Positions 23,772 to 32,156 of a stretch of 64,000 nucleotides of DNA are shown here, one piece after another. The stretch comes from Conexibacter stalactiti. GTDB lineage: Bacteria; Actinomycetota; Thermoleophilia; Solirubrobacterales; Solirubrobacteraceae. Each line of letters begins with the position of its first letter. Position 1 is the stretch's first letter. Location of the stretch: assembly GCF_035967765.1 (NCBI RefSeq), contig NZ_JAYWIT010000022.1; one strand, written 5' to 3'. A model generated the notes under the pieces. The model did no database searches, had not been told where the DNA came from, and was given only the letters and a program-made list of their open reading frames with translations. The position numbers were made by a program, and so were the translations under genes.

Positions 23772-26725
23772 TGACCGATCCAGCCCGCCCCGAGCCGCTC
23801 GACGCGCTGCTGAGCGCCGTCGCGGCGCCGCCCGCGCTGCGGCGCGAGAGCTTCGGCACCGTCCCCGGCGACGGGCCGCGTCCGCTCGTCGGCCGCGCCG
23901 CCGAGCTGGCCGCGGTCACGCGCGCGGTCGGCGGCGTCAGCGCCGGCGACGCACGCATGCTGACGATCATCGGCGAGGCCGGGATCGGCAAGAGCGCGCT
24001 GCTCGCCGCCGCGCGCCGCCAGGCCGAGGAGGCCGGTGTGCTGGTGCTGGAGGGCCGCGCTGCCGAGCATGAGCGCGACGTCCCCTTCGGTGCGATCGTC
24101 GACGCGCTCGACGACCACGTCGCGGCGCTGCACCCGCGCCGGATCGAGGAGCTGGGACCGGAGCTGGCGGCGATCCTGCCGGCCGCCGCCGCGCACTCCG
24201 ACGGGATGACCGCGATCGCCGTCCCGACGACGGCCGCGGAGCGCTTCCGCTACCACCGCGCGCTGCGCGCGCTGCTGGAGCAGCTCGGGCGTGAGCGGCC
24301 GGTCGCGCTGCTCCTCGACGACCTCCACTGGGCTGACGACGCCTCCGTCGAGTTCGTCCTGCACCTGCTGCGGCGCCCGCCGCGCACCGCCTGCCTCGCC
24401 GTCTTCGCGCTGCGCCCGCTGGCGCCGGCGCCGCAGCTGCTCGACGCCGCTCGCAACGCGCCGCGCTGCGAGCAGCTCGCGCTCAGCCCGCTGTCGCACG
24501 AGGCGTCGCTGACGCTGCTGGAGGCGGTCTCCGACCGCGAGCTGAAGGAGCGGATCGTGCGCGAGGCCGGCGGCAACCCGCTGTTCCTCGAGGAGATGGC
24601 GAGAATCATGCGCCACCCCGGCGCGTCGCTGCCGCCGACGCTCGTCGCCGCCGTGCAGCTGGAGGTGCAGTCGCTGCCGCCCGCGTCGCGGATGCTGATC
24701 GACGGCGCCGCCGTCGCCGGCGACCCGTTCGACCCGGAGCTGGCCGCGGCCGCCGCCGCGCTCGACCCGCTCGACACGCTCTCGCTGCTCGACGAGCTGG
24801 TCGCCGCCGACCTGCTGCGGCCGACCGGCGGCCGCGCCTTCCGCTTCCGCCACCCGCTCGTGCGGCGCGCCGTCTACGACGCGGCGCCTCCCGGCTGGCG
24901 GCTGGCCGCGCACGAGCGCGCCGCGGTCGCGCTGGCGCAGCGCGGCGCCTCCCCGACGGCGCGCGCCTACCACGTCGAGCAGGCCGCCCGGCCCGGCGAC
25001 GAGAGCGCGATCGCGCTGCTGGCTGAGGCCGCCGGCACCGCCGGCGACACCGCCCCTGCGACCGCCGCGCGCTGGTATGGCGCGGCCGCGCGCCTGCTGC
25101 CGCATGACCAGCCCGACCGCCGCGCGACGCTGCTGGTGCCGATGGCGCTGGCGCTCGCCAACGCGGGCAGGCTCGACGACGCGCGCGGCGTGCTGATCGA
25201 GGTGCTGACGCTGCTGCCGGCCGGCCCGACGCCGACGCGCCTGGCTGTCATCGCCGCCTGCTCGGGCGTCGAGCAGACGCTCGGCCGTCACGTCGAGGCG
25301 CGCCGGCGGCTGCTGGTCGCGCTCGAGGACGCGCCGCCGGAGGCCGAGGCGATGCTCTCCTACGAGCTGGCGCTGGGCTGCTTCCACATGGGCGACGACA
25401 GCGGCCTGCGCACCTGGGCCTCGCGCGCGCTGGAGCGCGCGACCGACGCCGAGCCGGCGCTGGTCGCCGGCGCCGAGGCGATGGTCGGCGTCGCGCAGAT
25501 CCGCGCCGGCGAGCCGGCGACGGGGCTGGAGCTGCTGAGCGCCGCGACGGACAGACTGACCGCGCTCGACGACGACGCGCTCGCCGCGCGGCTGGACGCG
25601 AGCTTCCTGCTCGGCATGTGCCTGCTGCTGGCCGAGCTCCCGCGCGACGCGAAGGGCATCTTCGTGCGCGCGCTCAACGTCGCCCGCGCGACCCGCCAGG
25701 GTCACATGCTGGCGCCGCTGTCGACCGGCCGCACGATGGGCCTCGTCGGCCTGCTCGACCTCGACGCGGCCGCCAGAGAGGCCGAGGAGGCGGAGGAGAT
25801 CGCCCGCCTCCAGGGCGTCCAGTACCAGCTCTACTGGTCGCTGTGGACGCGTGCGTGGGTCCACTGGGAGCGCGGCGAGACGACCGCCTGCGAGCGCGTC
25901 AGCAGCGAGTGCGCGCAGATGGCGGCGACGCTCGACGACGAGAGCGTGATGATCCGCACCGGCCGCTGCAACATGGCCGCGCTGCGCGCCGCGCAGGAGC
26001 CCGAGGCCGCGATCGAGCAGATGCTCGACGCCGGCGGGCCGCTGCTGGAGCAGGTCGACACCGAGTGGTCGTCGTGGCTGCTGCTGCAGCTCGTGCGCGC
26101 CGGCGTCGCCGCCGGGCGGATCGAGGACGCGCAGCGCTGGAGCGACCACCTGACCGCGCACGCGCAGAGAATGGGGATCGCCGGCACGACCGCGCGGGCG
26201 CTGATGGCGCAGGCCGAGCTGGCGCTGGCGGCGGAGGACGGCCGCGCGGCCGCGCTGCTGGCGCACCAGGCCGCGACGCACGGCGCCGCCGTCGGGCTCC
26301 AGCTCGACGACGTCGGCGCGCGCCTGCTGGAGGGCCGGGCGCTGGCGCTGGCCGGCGACCGCGACGCGGCGCTGACGGTGCTGCACCGCGTCGTCGCCGA
26401 CGCGGCCGCCGCCGGCGCGATGCGCCTCCATGACGCCGCCGCGCGCGAGCTGCGCCGCCTCGGCGCGCGCGTTTCCGCCGAGGCGCGCCGCGCGACCGAC
26501 GGCGCCGCCGGCAGCGGCGCCGGCCGGATCGAGTCGCTGACCCCGCGCGAGCGCGAGATCGCCGAACTGGTCGCGCAGGGCCAGGCGAACAAGCAGGTCG
26601 CCGCGACGCTCTTCCTCAGCGAGAAGACGATCGAGCACCACCTCTCGCGCGTCTACGCGAAGGTCGGCGTCCGCTCCCGCACCGAGCTGGCCGCCGTCTT
26701 CGCGCGGGCGACCGGCGGGGAGTAG
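23765..26725 (+). CDS. Large LuxR-family transcriptional regulator (LAL type) 2
   Basis: A 986-residue regulator (984 from ATG 23771). P-loop ATPase domain: LVGRAAELAAVTRAV, Walker A GEAGIGKS (about 75-82), Walker B VALLLDDLHWADD. A long helical repeat middle (about 350-900) follows, and the C-terminal LuxR domain has LTPREREIAELVAQGQANKQ, TLFLSEKTIEHHLSRVYAK and VGVRSRTEL. It is co-transcribed with the small acidic protein gene. Same plan as the regulator at 20540 but clearly diverged, so this is a tandem pair and not a recent duplication. Targets unknown. Confidence 0.92.
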   Translation: MLMTDPARPEPLDALLSAVAAPPALRRESFGTVPGDGPRPLVGRAAELAAVTRAVGGVSAGDARMLTIIGEAGIGKSALLAAARRQAEEAGVLVLEGRAAEHERDVPFGAIVDALDDHVAALHPRRIEELGPELAAILPAAAAHSDGMTAIAVPTTAAERFRYHRALRALLEQLGRERPVALLLDDLHWADDASVEFVLHLLRRPPRTACLAVFALRPLAPAPQLLDAARNAPRCEQLALSPLSHEASLTLLEAVSDRELKERIVREAGGNPLFLEEMARIMRHPGASLPPTLVAAVQLEVQSLPPASRMLIDGAAVAGDPFDPELAAAAAALDPLDTLSLLDELVAADLLRPTGGRAFRFRHPLVRRAVYDAAPPGWRLAAHERAAVALAQRGASPTARAYHVEQAARPGDESAIALLAEAAGTAGDTAPATAARWYGAAARLLPHDQPDRRATLLVPMALALANAGRLDDARGVLIEVLTLLPAGPTPTRLAVIAACSGVEQTLGRHVEARRRLLVALEDAPPEAEAMLSYELALGCFHMGDDSGLRTWASRALERATDAEPALVAGAEAMVGVAQIRAGEPATGLELLSAATDRLTALDDDALAARLDASFLLGMCLLLAELPRDAKGIFVRALNVARATRQGHMLAPLSTGRTMGLVGLLDLDAAAREAEEAEEIARLQGVQYQLYWSLWTRAWVHWERGETTACERVSSECAQMAATLDDESVMIRTGRCNMAALRAAQEPEAAIEQMLDAGGPLLEQVDTEWSSWLLLQLVRAGVAAGRIEDAQRWSDHLTAHAQRMGIAGTTARALMAQAELALAAEDGRAAALLAHQAATHGAAVGLQLDDVGARLLEGRALALAGDRDAALTVLHRVVADAAAAGAMRLHDAAARELRRLGARVSAEARRATDGAAGSGAGRIESLTPREREIAELVAQGQANKQVAATLFLSEKTIEHHLSRVYAKVGVRSRTELAAVFARATGGE

Positions 26726-26746
26726 CCGCCACCCCGCAACCCCCGG

Positions 26747-27820
26747 CTACGGCGCGATGCGGATGATGCGGTCGTCGCCGTCGCGGGGGTCGCCGCGGCC
26801 GTCGGTGTTGGAGGTCGCGACCCAGAGGGCGCCGTCGGGAGCGCGGACGACGGTGCGGAGGCGGCCGTAGCGGCCGTCGAGCGTCGCGCGCGGGCTGCCG
26901 GTGGAGGCGCCGCGCAGGGGGACGCGCCACAGCCGCTCGCCGCGCAGCGCGGCGACGAACAGCGTCGAGCCGGCGATCGCGGCGCCGGAGGGCGAGGCCT
27001 CGGAGGTCGGCCACGTGACGAGCGGGTTGACGTAGCGGCCGCCGTCAGTCGAGCCCCTGCCCTCGACGACCGGCCAGCCGTAGTTGCGGCCGGGTCTGAT
27101 CAGGTTGACCTCGTCGAAGCGGTCCTGGCCGAACTCGGTCGCCCACAGGCGGCCGGCTCTGTCCCACGCCAGGCCCTGAACGTTGCGGTGGCCGAGCGAC
27201 CACACGAGCGAGCCGGGGATCGGGTTGTCGGACGGCGCGCTGCCGTCCGCGTTCATCCGCAGGATCTTGCCGTTGCGCGAGTCGCGCTGCTGCGCGAGGT
27301 CGGGGTCGGCGGCATCGCCGACGCCGGCGTACAGCTTGCCGTCGGGGCCGAAGGCGATCCGCCCGCCGTTGTGGTTGAAGGCGCGCGCCAGGCCGGTCAC
27401 GATCGCGCGCGGTCTGCCGCCCAGTCTGAAGCGCACGATGCGGTTGTCGCGCGCGGAGGTGAAGTAGGCGTAGACGAGCCGGTCGCGCGCGTAGCCCGGC
27501 GAGACGGCGAGGCCGAGCAGGCCGCCCTCGCCGGCCCCGGTGTCGACGCCCGGCACCGTCATCACCGTGCGCGCGCTGCCGCCGCCGGCCGGGATCCGCT
27601 TGATCCGCCCGGTCGTGCGCTCGGCCACCAGTGCGTCGCCGCCGGGCAGGAAAGCGATCCCCCACGGCACCTCCAGGCCGGTCGCGATCGTTCTGACCGC
27701 GGCGCTCTCGGCGGCCGGTGCGGCGGCGTCGTCCGATCCGGAGTCGGAGTCCGACGCGCACGCGGCCGGCGCGAGCGTGAGTGGAGTCAGCAGGAGGAGC
27801 GTGAGCAGGGAGCGGCGCAT
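26747..27820 (-). CDS. PQQ-dependent sugar dehydrogenase-like lipoprotein (GSDH family)
   Basis: A 357-residue secreted beta-propeller related to soluble aldose sugar dehydrogenases. The lipoprotein signal MRRSLLTLLLLTPLTLAPAAC ends at Cys21. Propeller motifs: EVPWGIAFLPGG, EGGLLGLAVSPGYARD, FNHNGGRIAFGPDGKLYAGVGD (the His of NHNGGRI is the expected base), LGHRNVQGLAWD and LWATEFGQDRFDEVNLI. Substrate and PQQ use are inferred from family. The ATG at 27820 is chosen for the signal peptide; no clear ribosome site is seen. It diverges from the ATPase gene at 27931 over 110 bp. Confidence 0.88.
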   Translation of the reverse strand: MRRSLLTLLLLTPLTLAPAACASDSDSGSDDAAAPAAESAAVRTIATGLEVPWGIAFLPGGDALVAERTTGRIKRIPAGGGSARTVMTVPGVDTGAGEGGLLGLAVSPGYARDRLVYAYFTSARDNRIVRFRLGGRPRAIVTGLARAFNHNGGRIAFGPDGKLYAGVGDAADPDLAQQRDSRNGKILRMNADGSAPSDNPIPGSLVWSLGHRNVQGLAWDRAGRLWATEFGQDRFDEVNLIRPGRNYGWPVVEGRGSTDGGRYVNPLVTWPTSEASPSGAAIAGSTLFVAALRGERLWRVPLRGASTGSPRATLDGRYGRLRTVVRAPDGALWVATSNTDGRGDPRDGDDRIIRIAP

Positions 27821-27919
27821 CTCATGACCCTGCCCGCTCGCGGCGCGCAGCTCACGTTGCGGATGAATGGAGTTCCTCGACAAATGTGGTAGCTCTATGC
27901 GAGTAGTGCTTATAGAGTT

Positions 27920-27933
27920 CATATTTCGATATG
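27920..27933 (+). promoter_or_regulatory. AT-rich start region with hairpin over the start codon
   Basis: catat-ttcg-atatg forms a 5-bp stem with a TTCG loop that includes the ATG of the ATPase gene (27931-27933). CATATT also sits 5 nt before the ATG, so it may simply be the -10 element. An outer ctctat/atagag pair lies upstream (27891-27916). Confidence 0.35.
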
Positions 27934-29121
27934 GACCGCGCGACGAACCCGTACACGCCAGGCGCTGGAACGCAGCCCCGGGCACTCACCGGCCGCGAAC
28001 AGGAGCTTGACGACTTCCGCGTCCTGCGCACGCGGTTGTCGCACGGGCTTCCGGAGCGCAGCATCGTCCTGTGCGGCCTGCGCGGCATGGGCAAGACGGT
28101 GCTGCTGCGCGAGATGGCACGCGAGGCGCGCGACGACGGCTGGCGCGTCTCGTTCATAGAGGTGCGCAGAGGGACCGACCTGCGCGACGCGTTGACCGCT
28201 GCCGCGCTCGAGCAGCTCGCCGGCCTCAGCATCCGCGAGCGTGCGCTCGGCGCGTTCTCGCGCGCGATGGGGCTGATCCGCGCGATCCGCGCCACGGTCA
28301 CGCCAGAGGTCCAGGTCGACTTCGATGCGACGGAGCTGCTGACCGTGGGACGCTCGCTTGAAGCCGACCTCGGCGAGCTGCTGGCGCGGCTCGGCGCGCT
28401 CGCGCGCGACCAGGGGATCGGCGTCGCGTTCGTCGTCGACGAGCTGCAGGAGCTGGAAGGCGAGAGCCTCGCGGCGCTGTGCGCGGCGATGCACCGCGTC
28501 AACCAGGAGGAACTGCCGATCGCTCTGGCGGCAGCAGGCCTCCCGTCGCTCCCCGGGCTGCTCGCCTCGGCGAAGTCGTACGCCGAGCGGCTGTTCGCCT
28601 ACCCGCGGATCGGGCTGCTGCCGGACGCGGCCGCGCAGCGGGCGATCGTCGAGCCGCCGCGCACGGTGCTCGGCGATGCCGCTCCCACCCTCGACGGCGC
28701 GGCAGTCGACCGCATGGTCGCCTTCGCCGCCGGCTACCCGATGCTGCTGCAGGCGATCGGCAAGCATGCGTGGAACCGCGCCAGCGGCGATCGAATCACG
28801 CTCACCGACGTGCGCGCCGCCGAGCACGACGCCTTCGACGACCTCTCGCGCGAGCTGTTCCTCGCCCGTTGGCAGCGGGCGACGCCGCGTGAGCGCGACT
28901 ATCTCGTGGCGATCGCGACGGTCGGCGAGCCCTGCAGTTCGGCGGCGGCTGCCCACGCCGCCGGCTTCGCCGACTCGACGGCGGCGAGCGTCTCGCGCAA
29001 CCAGCTGATCGCGAAGGGCCTGCTGTGGGCGCCCGAGCGTGGGCGGATCGCGTTCACGATGCCGCTGTTCGACCGCTTCGTGCTCGCCCGCGACGAGCAC
29101 GAGCCGACCGCGCCGGCCTAG
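27931..29121 (+). CDS. Orphan AAA-family ATPase
   Basis: A 396-residue P-loop ATPase. Walker A GLRGMGKT (49-56), Walker B VAFVVDELQE (165-174), and a sensor region ALAAAGLPSLPGLLA. A winged-helix-like C-terminus follows (RATPRERDYLVAIATVGEP, FADSTAASVSRNQLIAKGLL, MPLFDRFVL). It belongs with ORC/STAND-like stand-alone ATPases of unknown role. The upstream 110 bp is clearly less GC-rich than the surroundings. Its TAG shares a CTAG tetramer with the Ddl stop (29118-29121). It parallels the ATPase at 7965-9071 in length, layout and lack of partner genes. Confidence 0.8.
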   Translation: MDRATNPYTPGAGTQPRALTGREQELDDFRVLRTRLSHGLPERSIVLCGLRGMGKTVLLREMAREARDDGWRVSFIEVRRGTDLRDALTAAALEQLAGLSIRERALGAFSRAMGLIRAIRATVTPEVQVDFDATELLTVGRSLEADLGELLARLGALARDQGIGVAFVVDELQELEGESLAALCAAMHRVNQEELPIALAAAGLPSLPGLLASAKSYAERLFAYPRIGLLPDAAAQRAIVEPPRTVLGDAAPTLDGAAVDRMVAFAAGYPMLLQAIGKHAWNRASGDRITLTDVRAAEHDAFDDLSRELFLARWQRATPRERDYLVAIATVGEPCSSAAAAHAAGFADSTAASVSRNQLIAKGLLWAPERGRIAFTMPLFDRFVLARDEHEPTAPA

Positions 29122-30053
29122 CTGACAGCTACGCGGGCGCTGATCCGCTCGATCAGCTGCGCGAAGGTGTGGCCGGCGTGCTCGGCGGCGAGCGGCGTCG
29201 GACCGGTCTCGGTCAGGCCCGGGATCGTGTTGATCTCCAGCACCCACGGCTCGTCGCCCTCGAGGCGGATGTCGACGCGGGCGAAGTCGCGACAGCCGGC
29301 GGCGCTGTAGGCGTCGGCGGCGACCTGTCTGACGCGCGCGTCGACGGCGTCAGGCAGGCCGGCGAGGCGGACCTCCGACTGGCCGATCTCGTAGTGAGCC
29401 TGGAACGAGTAGTACTCCTCGGAGGCCATCACGATCTCGACGACCGGCAGCGGCTCGGGCGCGTCGGCAGGGCCGAGGACGGTCACGGCCAGCTCGCGGC
29501 CGGGCACGAACCGCTCCAGCAGCACGCGGTCGTCGTAGCTCATCGCGCCGAGCACGGCGCCGCCGAGCTGGGAGCGCTCCTGCACGACCGACAGCCCGAA
29601 CGACGAGCCCTGGCGGGCCGGCTTGACGACCATCCGGCCGTCGAACTGCTGCCACACCGCGTCGAGCGTCTTGCCGGCGCCGTAGTCGGCGAACGCCTGC
29701 TTCGTGAACGAGTGCCACGACGGCGTCGGCACGCCGCGCAGCTCGCAGAGGCTCTTGAAGGTGTGCTTGTCGAGGCAGATCGCCGAGGCGAGCGCGTCGG
29801 AGCCGGTGTACGGCACCTGCAGGATCTCCAGCAGGTCCTGGACGGTCCCGTCCTCGCCGCCGACGCCGTGCAGGGCGATGAAGACGAAGTCGGGCTTGGC
29901 CCGCTGCACGATGTCGACGAAGTCGGCGCCGACGTCGACCAGCTCGACCGCGTGGCCGAGCTGCTTCAGCGCCTTCGCCGCCTGCTGGCCGGAGCGCGCG
30001 CTGACCTCGCGCTCGAGCGACCGTCCGCCGTAGGCGACGAGCGCGCGGCTCAT
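29118..30053 (-). CDS. ddl: D-alanine--D-alanine ligase-like ATP-grasp enzyme 1
   Basis: A 311-residue cytosolic ATP-grasp ligase, standard Ddl length. N-terminal GGRSLEREVSARSG (family: GGxSxEREVS), FIALHGVGGEDG, LDKHTFKSL, the grasp segment MVVKPARQGSSFGLSVV, a substrate-loop segment with EYYSFQAHYE, then RVDIRL and VLEINTIPGLTETGPTPLAAE. These match D-Ala:D-Ala ligases well, so it probably makes the D-Ala-D-Ala dipeptide. The start overlaps the stop of ligase 2 (ATGA at 30053-30050), so both enzymes are made from one leftward transcript started near 31316. Confidence 0.9.
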   Translation of the reverse strand: MSRALVAYGGRSLEREVSARSGQQAAKALKQLGHAVELVDVGADFVDIVQRAKPDFVFIALHGVGGEDGTVQDLLEILQVPYTGSDALASAICLDKHTFKSLCELRGVPTPSWHSFTKQAFADYGAGKTLDAVWQQFDGRMVVKPARQGSSFGLSVVQERSQLGGAVLGAMSYDDRVLLERFVPGRELAVTVLGPADAPEPLPVVEIVMASEEYYSFQAHYEIGQSEVRLAGLPDAVDARVRQVAADAYSAAGCRDFARVDIRLEGDEPWVLEINTIPGLTETGPTPLAAEHAGHTFAQLIERISARVAVS

Positions 30054-31315
30054 GCCGCGTTCGCCGCGTGGCGGTCGATCAGGGCGGAGGCGAAGCTGCG
30101 CGTCGTCGAGCGCTCCTCGCGCGCCTCGGCGAGGCCGATCGCGAGCAGCTCGTCGAGCAGGTCCGGGAAGGCCAGCCCCTTCGGTTCGAAGAGGTAGAAG
30201 GCGAACGAGCCCGGGACCGTGTTGGGCTCGTTGACGACGATCCGCTCGGGGGTGTCACCGTCCGCCGGCAGCACGAAGAAGTCGTAGCGCACGACGCCGG
30301 CGACGCGCAGCGCCCGGTGCGCCTTCTCGGCCTCGTGACGGATCCGCTCGCGCAGCTCGGGGTCGACGTCGGCGGGGATGACGCGGTCAGCCGAGGCCAT
30401 GCCCGCTCCGCTCTCAGACGAACCGGCCGCGCCGGCCTTGCCGCCGCCGCCCTTCGCCCCGCCGCCCTTCGCACCGACAGCGCCCTTCGCGCCGGAGCCG
30501 CCGGCCGACAGGTACTTGTCCTCGAAGGTCAGGCCAGCCTCGCCGCCGAGCGGCCGCTCGACCTCCGAGACCGTCAGCTCGCCGCCGGGGCGGCCGAGAA
30601 CGGCGCAGTTCAGCTCGGTCGCGCCGGTCGCGAACGGCTCGACGACCGCCTGGCGGTCCAGCTCGAAGGCCAGCTCCAGCGCCTCCTCGACCTCGGCGGC
30701 GCTGCCGCAGCGGGCGACGCCGATCGAGGAGCCGAGCGTCGCCGGCTTGACGACGACCGGCGGCGGGAACGCGGTCGCGAGGTCGGTCAGCACGGCGGCG
30801 CGATCGGCCTCCCATTCGCCGCGCTCGATGCGGCGGTGGGGCAGCACGTCGATCCCCGCCTCCTTCAGCACCGTCTTGGCGAGGTGCTTGTCCATCCCGA
30901 CCGCGAACGCCGCGACGCCGCGCCCGGCATGCGGGATCGCGGCCAGCTCCAGCGCGCCGAGCAGCGCGCCGTCCTCGCCGCCGGTGCCGTGGATCGCGTT
31001 CAGCACGATCGAGATCGGCAGCGCTCTGTCGCCGCGCAGGCGCGAGGTGGAGGGCTCGAAGAAGGGGCCGTCGGCGGCGCCGAGGCGCAGTTCCAGCGGC
31101 CGCGCGCCGCGCGGCGGCGACTGCGTGAAGGCGGCCACGTCGCGCAGCTCCTCGCCCGTCCACCAGCGGCCGTCCTTGCCGACGTAGAGCGGGATCACCG
31201 TGTGGCGCTCCGCCAGCACGGCCATCGCCTGCTGCGCGGTGATGATCGAGACGTCGTGCTCGACCGAGGGTCCGCCGAAGACGACGCCGACGGTCTGTCC
31301 GGAGGGGAGAGGCAT
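30050..31315 (-). CDS. D-alanine--D-alanine ligase-like ATP-grasp enzyme 2, divergent, with low-complexity insert
   Basis: A 421-residue ATP-grasp enzyme, about 100 longer than a usual Ddl. Conserved: VVFGGPSVEHDVSI, LNAIHGTGGEDGALLG, GMDKHLAKTVL, VVVKPATLGSSIGVA, and EDKYL before the substrate loop. Residues about 270-308 are an inserted Gly/Ala/Lys/Ser low-complexity stretch encoded by an imperfect tandem repeat (nt about 30390-30508). The catalytic C-terminal motif reads NEPNTVPGSFAFYLF, not the Ddl NEINTMPGxTxxS, so substrate choice probably differs from true D-Ala-D-Ala formation. Start ATG 31315, 8 nt after a TACCCT box; upstream in-frame codons would run through the divergent promoter. 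Confidence 0.85.
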   Translation of the reverse strand: MPLPSGQTVGVVFGGPSVEHDVSIITAQQAMAVLAERHTVIPLYVGKDGRWWTGEELRDVAAFTQSPPRGARPLELRLGAADGPFFEPSTSRLRGDRALPISIVLNAIHGTGGEDGALLGALELAAIPHAGRGVAAFAVGMDKHLAKTVLKEAGIDVLPHRRIERGEWEADRAAVLTDLATAFPPPVVVKPATLGSSIGVARCGSAAEVEEALELAFELDRQAVVEPFATGATELNCAVLGRPGGELTVSEVERPLGGEAGLTFEDKYLSAGGSGAKGAVGAKGGGAKGGGGKAGAAGSSESGAGMASADRVIPADVDPELRERIRHEAEKAHRALRVAGVVRYDFFVLPADGDTPERIVVNEPNTVPGSFAFYLFEPKGLAFPDLLDELLAIGLAEAREERSTTRSFASALIDRHAANAA

Positions 31316-31323
31316 GGGGCGGA

Positions 31324-31333
31324 AGGGTATCGT
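31324..31333. promoter_or_regulatory. Overlapping bidirectional promoter of the ligase/Mur divergon
   Basis: The 28 bp between ATG 31315 (leftward) and GTG 31344 (rightward) hold agggtatcgt. Read rightward it gives TATCGT (31328-31333), 10 nt before the GTG. Read leftward it gives TACCCT (31329-31324), 8 nt before the ATG. The two -10 boxes share their TA step. Neither gene has room for a ribosome site, so both messages should be leaderless and start from one melted DNA segment. Confidence 0.55.
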
Positions 31334-31343
31334 TCGCCCCTCC

Positions 31344-32156
31344 GTGAACGCGACTTCCGGCACCACCACCACGCTCACCGTCGACGGCCTGCGCATCCGC
31401 GTCGCGCATACGAGACCCGCCGGGATCGACGATCCGCCGGTCGTCGTCGTGCTGCACGGCTGGGGCGCGTCGATCGACGCGGTCGGCTCGATCATCGCCG
31501 GGCTCAGGGACAAGGCCGAGGTCGTCGCCGTCGACCTGCCCGGTCACGGCGAGTCCGACATGGTGCCGGCGGCGTGGGGCAACGCCGACTTCGCCGCCTT
31601 CGTCATCAAGGTCGCCGACGCGCTCGACCTCACGCGCTTCGCGCTCGTCGGCCACTCGCGCGGCGCCGCCGTCTCGATCGTGCTCGCCTCCGACCCGGCG
31701 ACCAGCGGGCGGATCGAGCGGATGGTGCTGACGGGCGCCGCCGGCATCAAGCCGAGACGCAAGCCCTCCTACTACGCGAAGGTCGCCTCGGCGAAGTTCG
31801 GCCGCGTCGTCGGCGCCGTCGGCGGCCCGCCCGGCAAGCGGCTGCAGCAGAAGATCCGCGCCCGCGCGGCCTCGGCCGACTGGCTCGCCGCGCCCGAGGC
31901 GCTGCGCGGCACGCTGCGCAACGTCCTCGCCGACGACGTCTCCCCCCTGCTGCCGCGGGTCGCCGTGCCGACGCTGCTGATCTGGGGGCCCGACGACGAC
32001 GCGACCCCGGTCTGGATGGGCGAGCAGATGGAGCGCGAGATCCCCGGCGCCGCGCTGATCGTGCTGAGAGGCGGCGGCCACTTCGCCTATGCCGAGCTGG
32101 CCGGCGAGTTCAACGTGATCGCCGCCCACTTCCTGATGCAGGCTGGAGCCAGATGA
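31344..32156 (+). CDS. Alpha/beta-fold hydrolase coupled to a membrane Mur ligase
   Basis: A 270-residue cytosolic alpha/beta-hydrolase. HGWGASID supplies the oxyanion region, GHSRGAA (nucleophile Ser) the elbow, LIWGPDDDATP the acid and GGGHFAY the His. GTG 31344 is chosen from the adjoining -10 box; an in-frame ATG at 31314 would lie on the other side of the promoter. Its stop overlaps the ATG of the Mur ligase gene (ATGA at 32153-32156), so the two proteins are made together. A role in trimming or transferring a peptide or ester in the wall pathway is possible but unproven. Confidence 0.85.
   Translation: MNATSGTTTTLTVDGLRIRVAHTRPAGIDDPPVVVVLHGWGASIDAVGSIIAGLRDKAEVVAVDLPGHGESDMVPAAWGNADFAAFVIKVADALDLTRFALVGHSRGAAVSIVLASDPATSGRIERMVLTGAAGIKPRRKPSYYAKVASAKFGRVVGAVGGPPGKRLQQKIRARAASADWLAAPEALRGTLRNVLADDVSPLLPRVAVPTLLIWGPDDDATPVWMGEQMEREIPGAALIVLRGGGHFAYAELAGEFNVIAAHFLMQAGAR

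Noticed and set aside
23765..23773. Frameshift linking the small acidic protein to LAL regulator 2
   Set aside because: Both frames have their own starts and the regulator begins with a complete P-loop domain; ordinary stop-start overlap explains the arrangement.
30388..30508. Tandem repeat as a CRISPR-like or minisatellite array
   Set aside because: It is in frame inside a Ddl-like gene and encodes a continuous Gly/Ala/Lys stretch; units are short and degenerate with no spacers.
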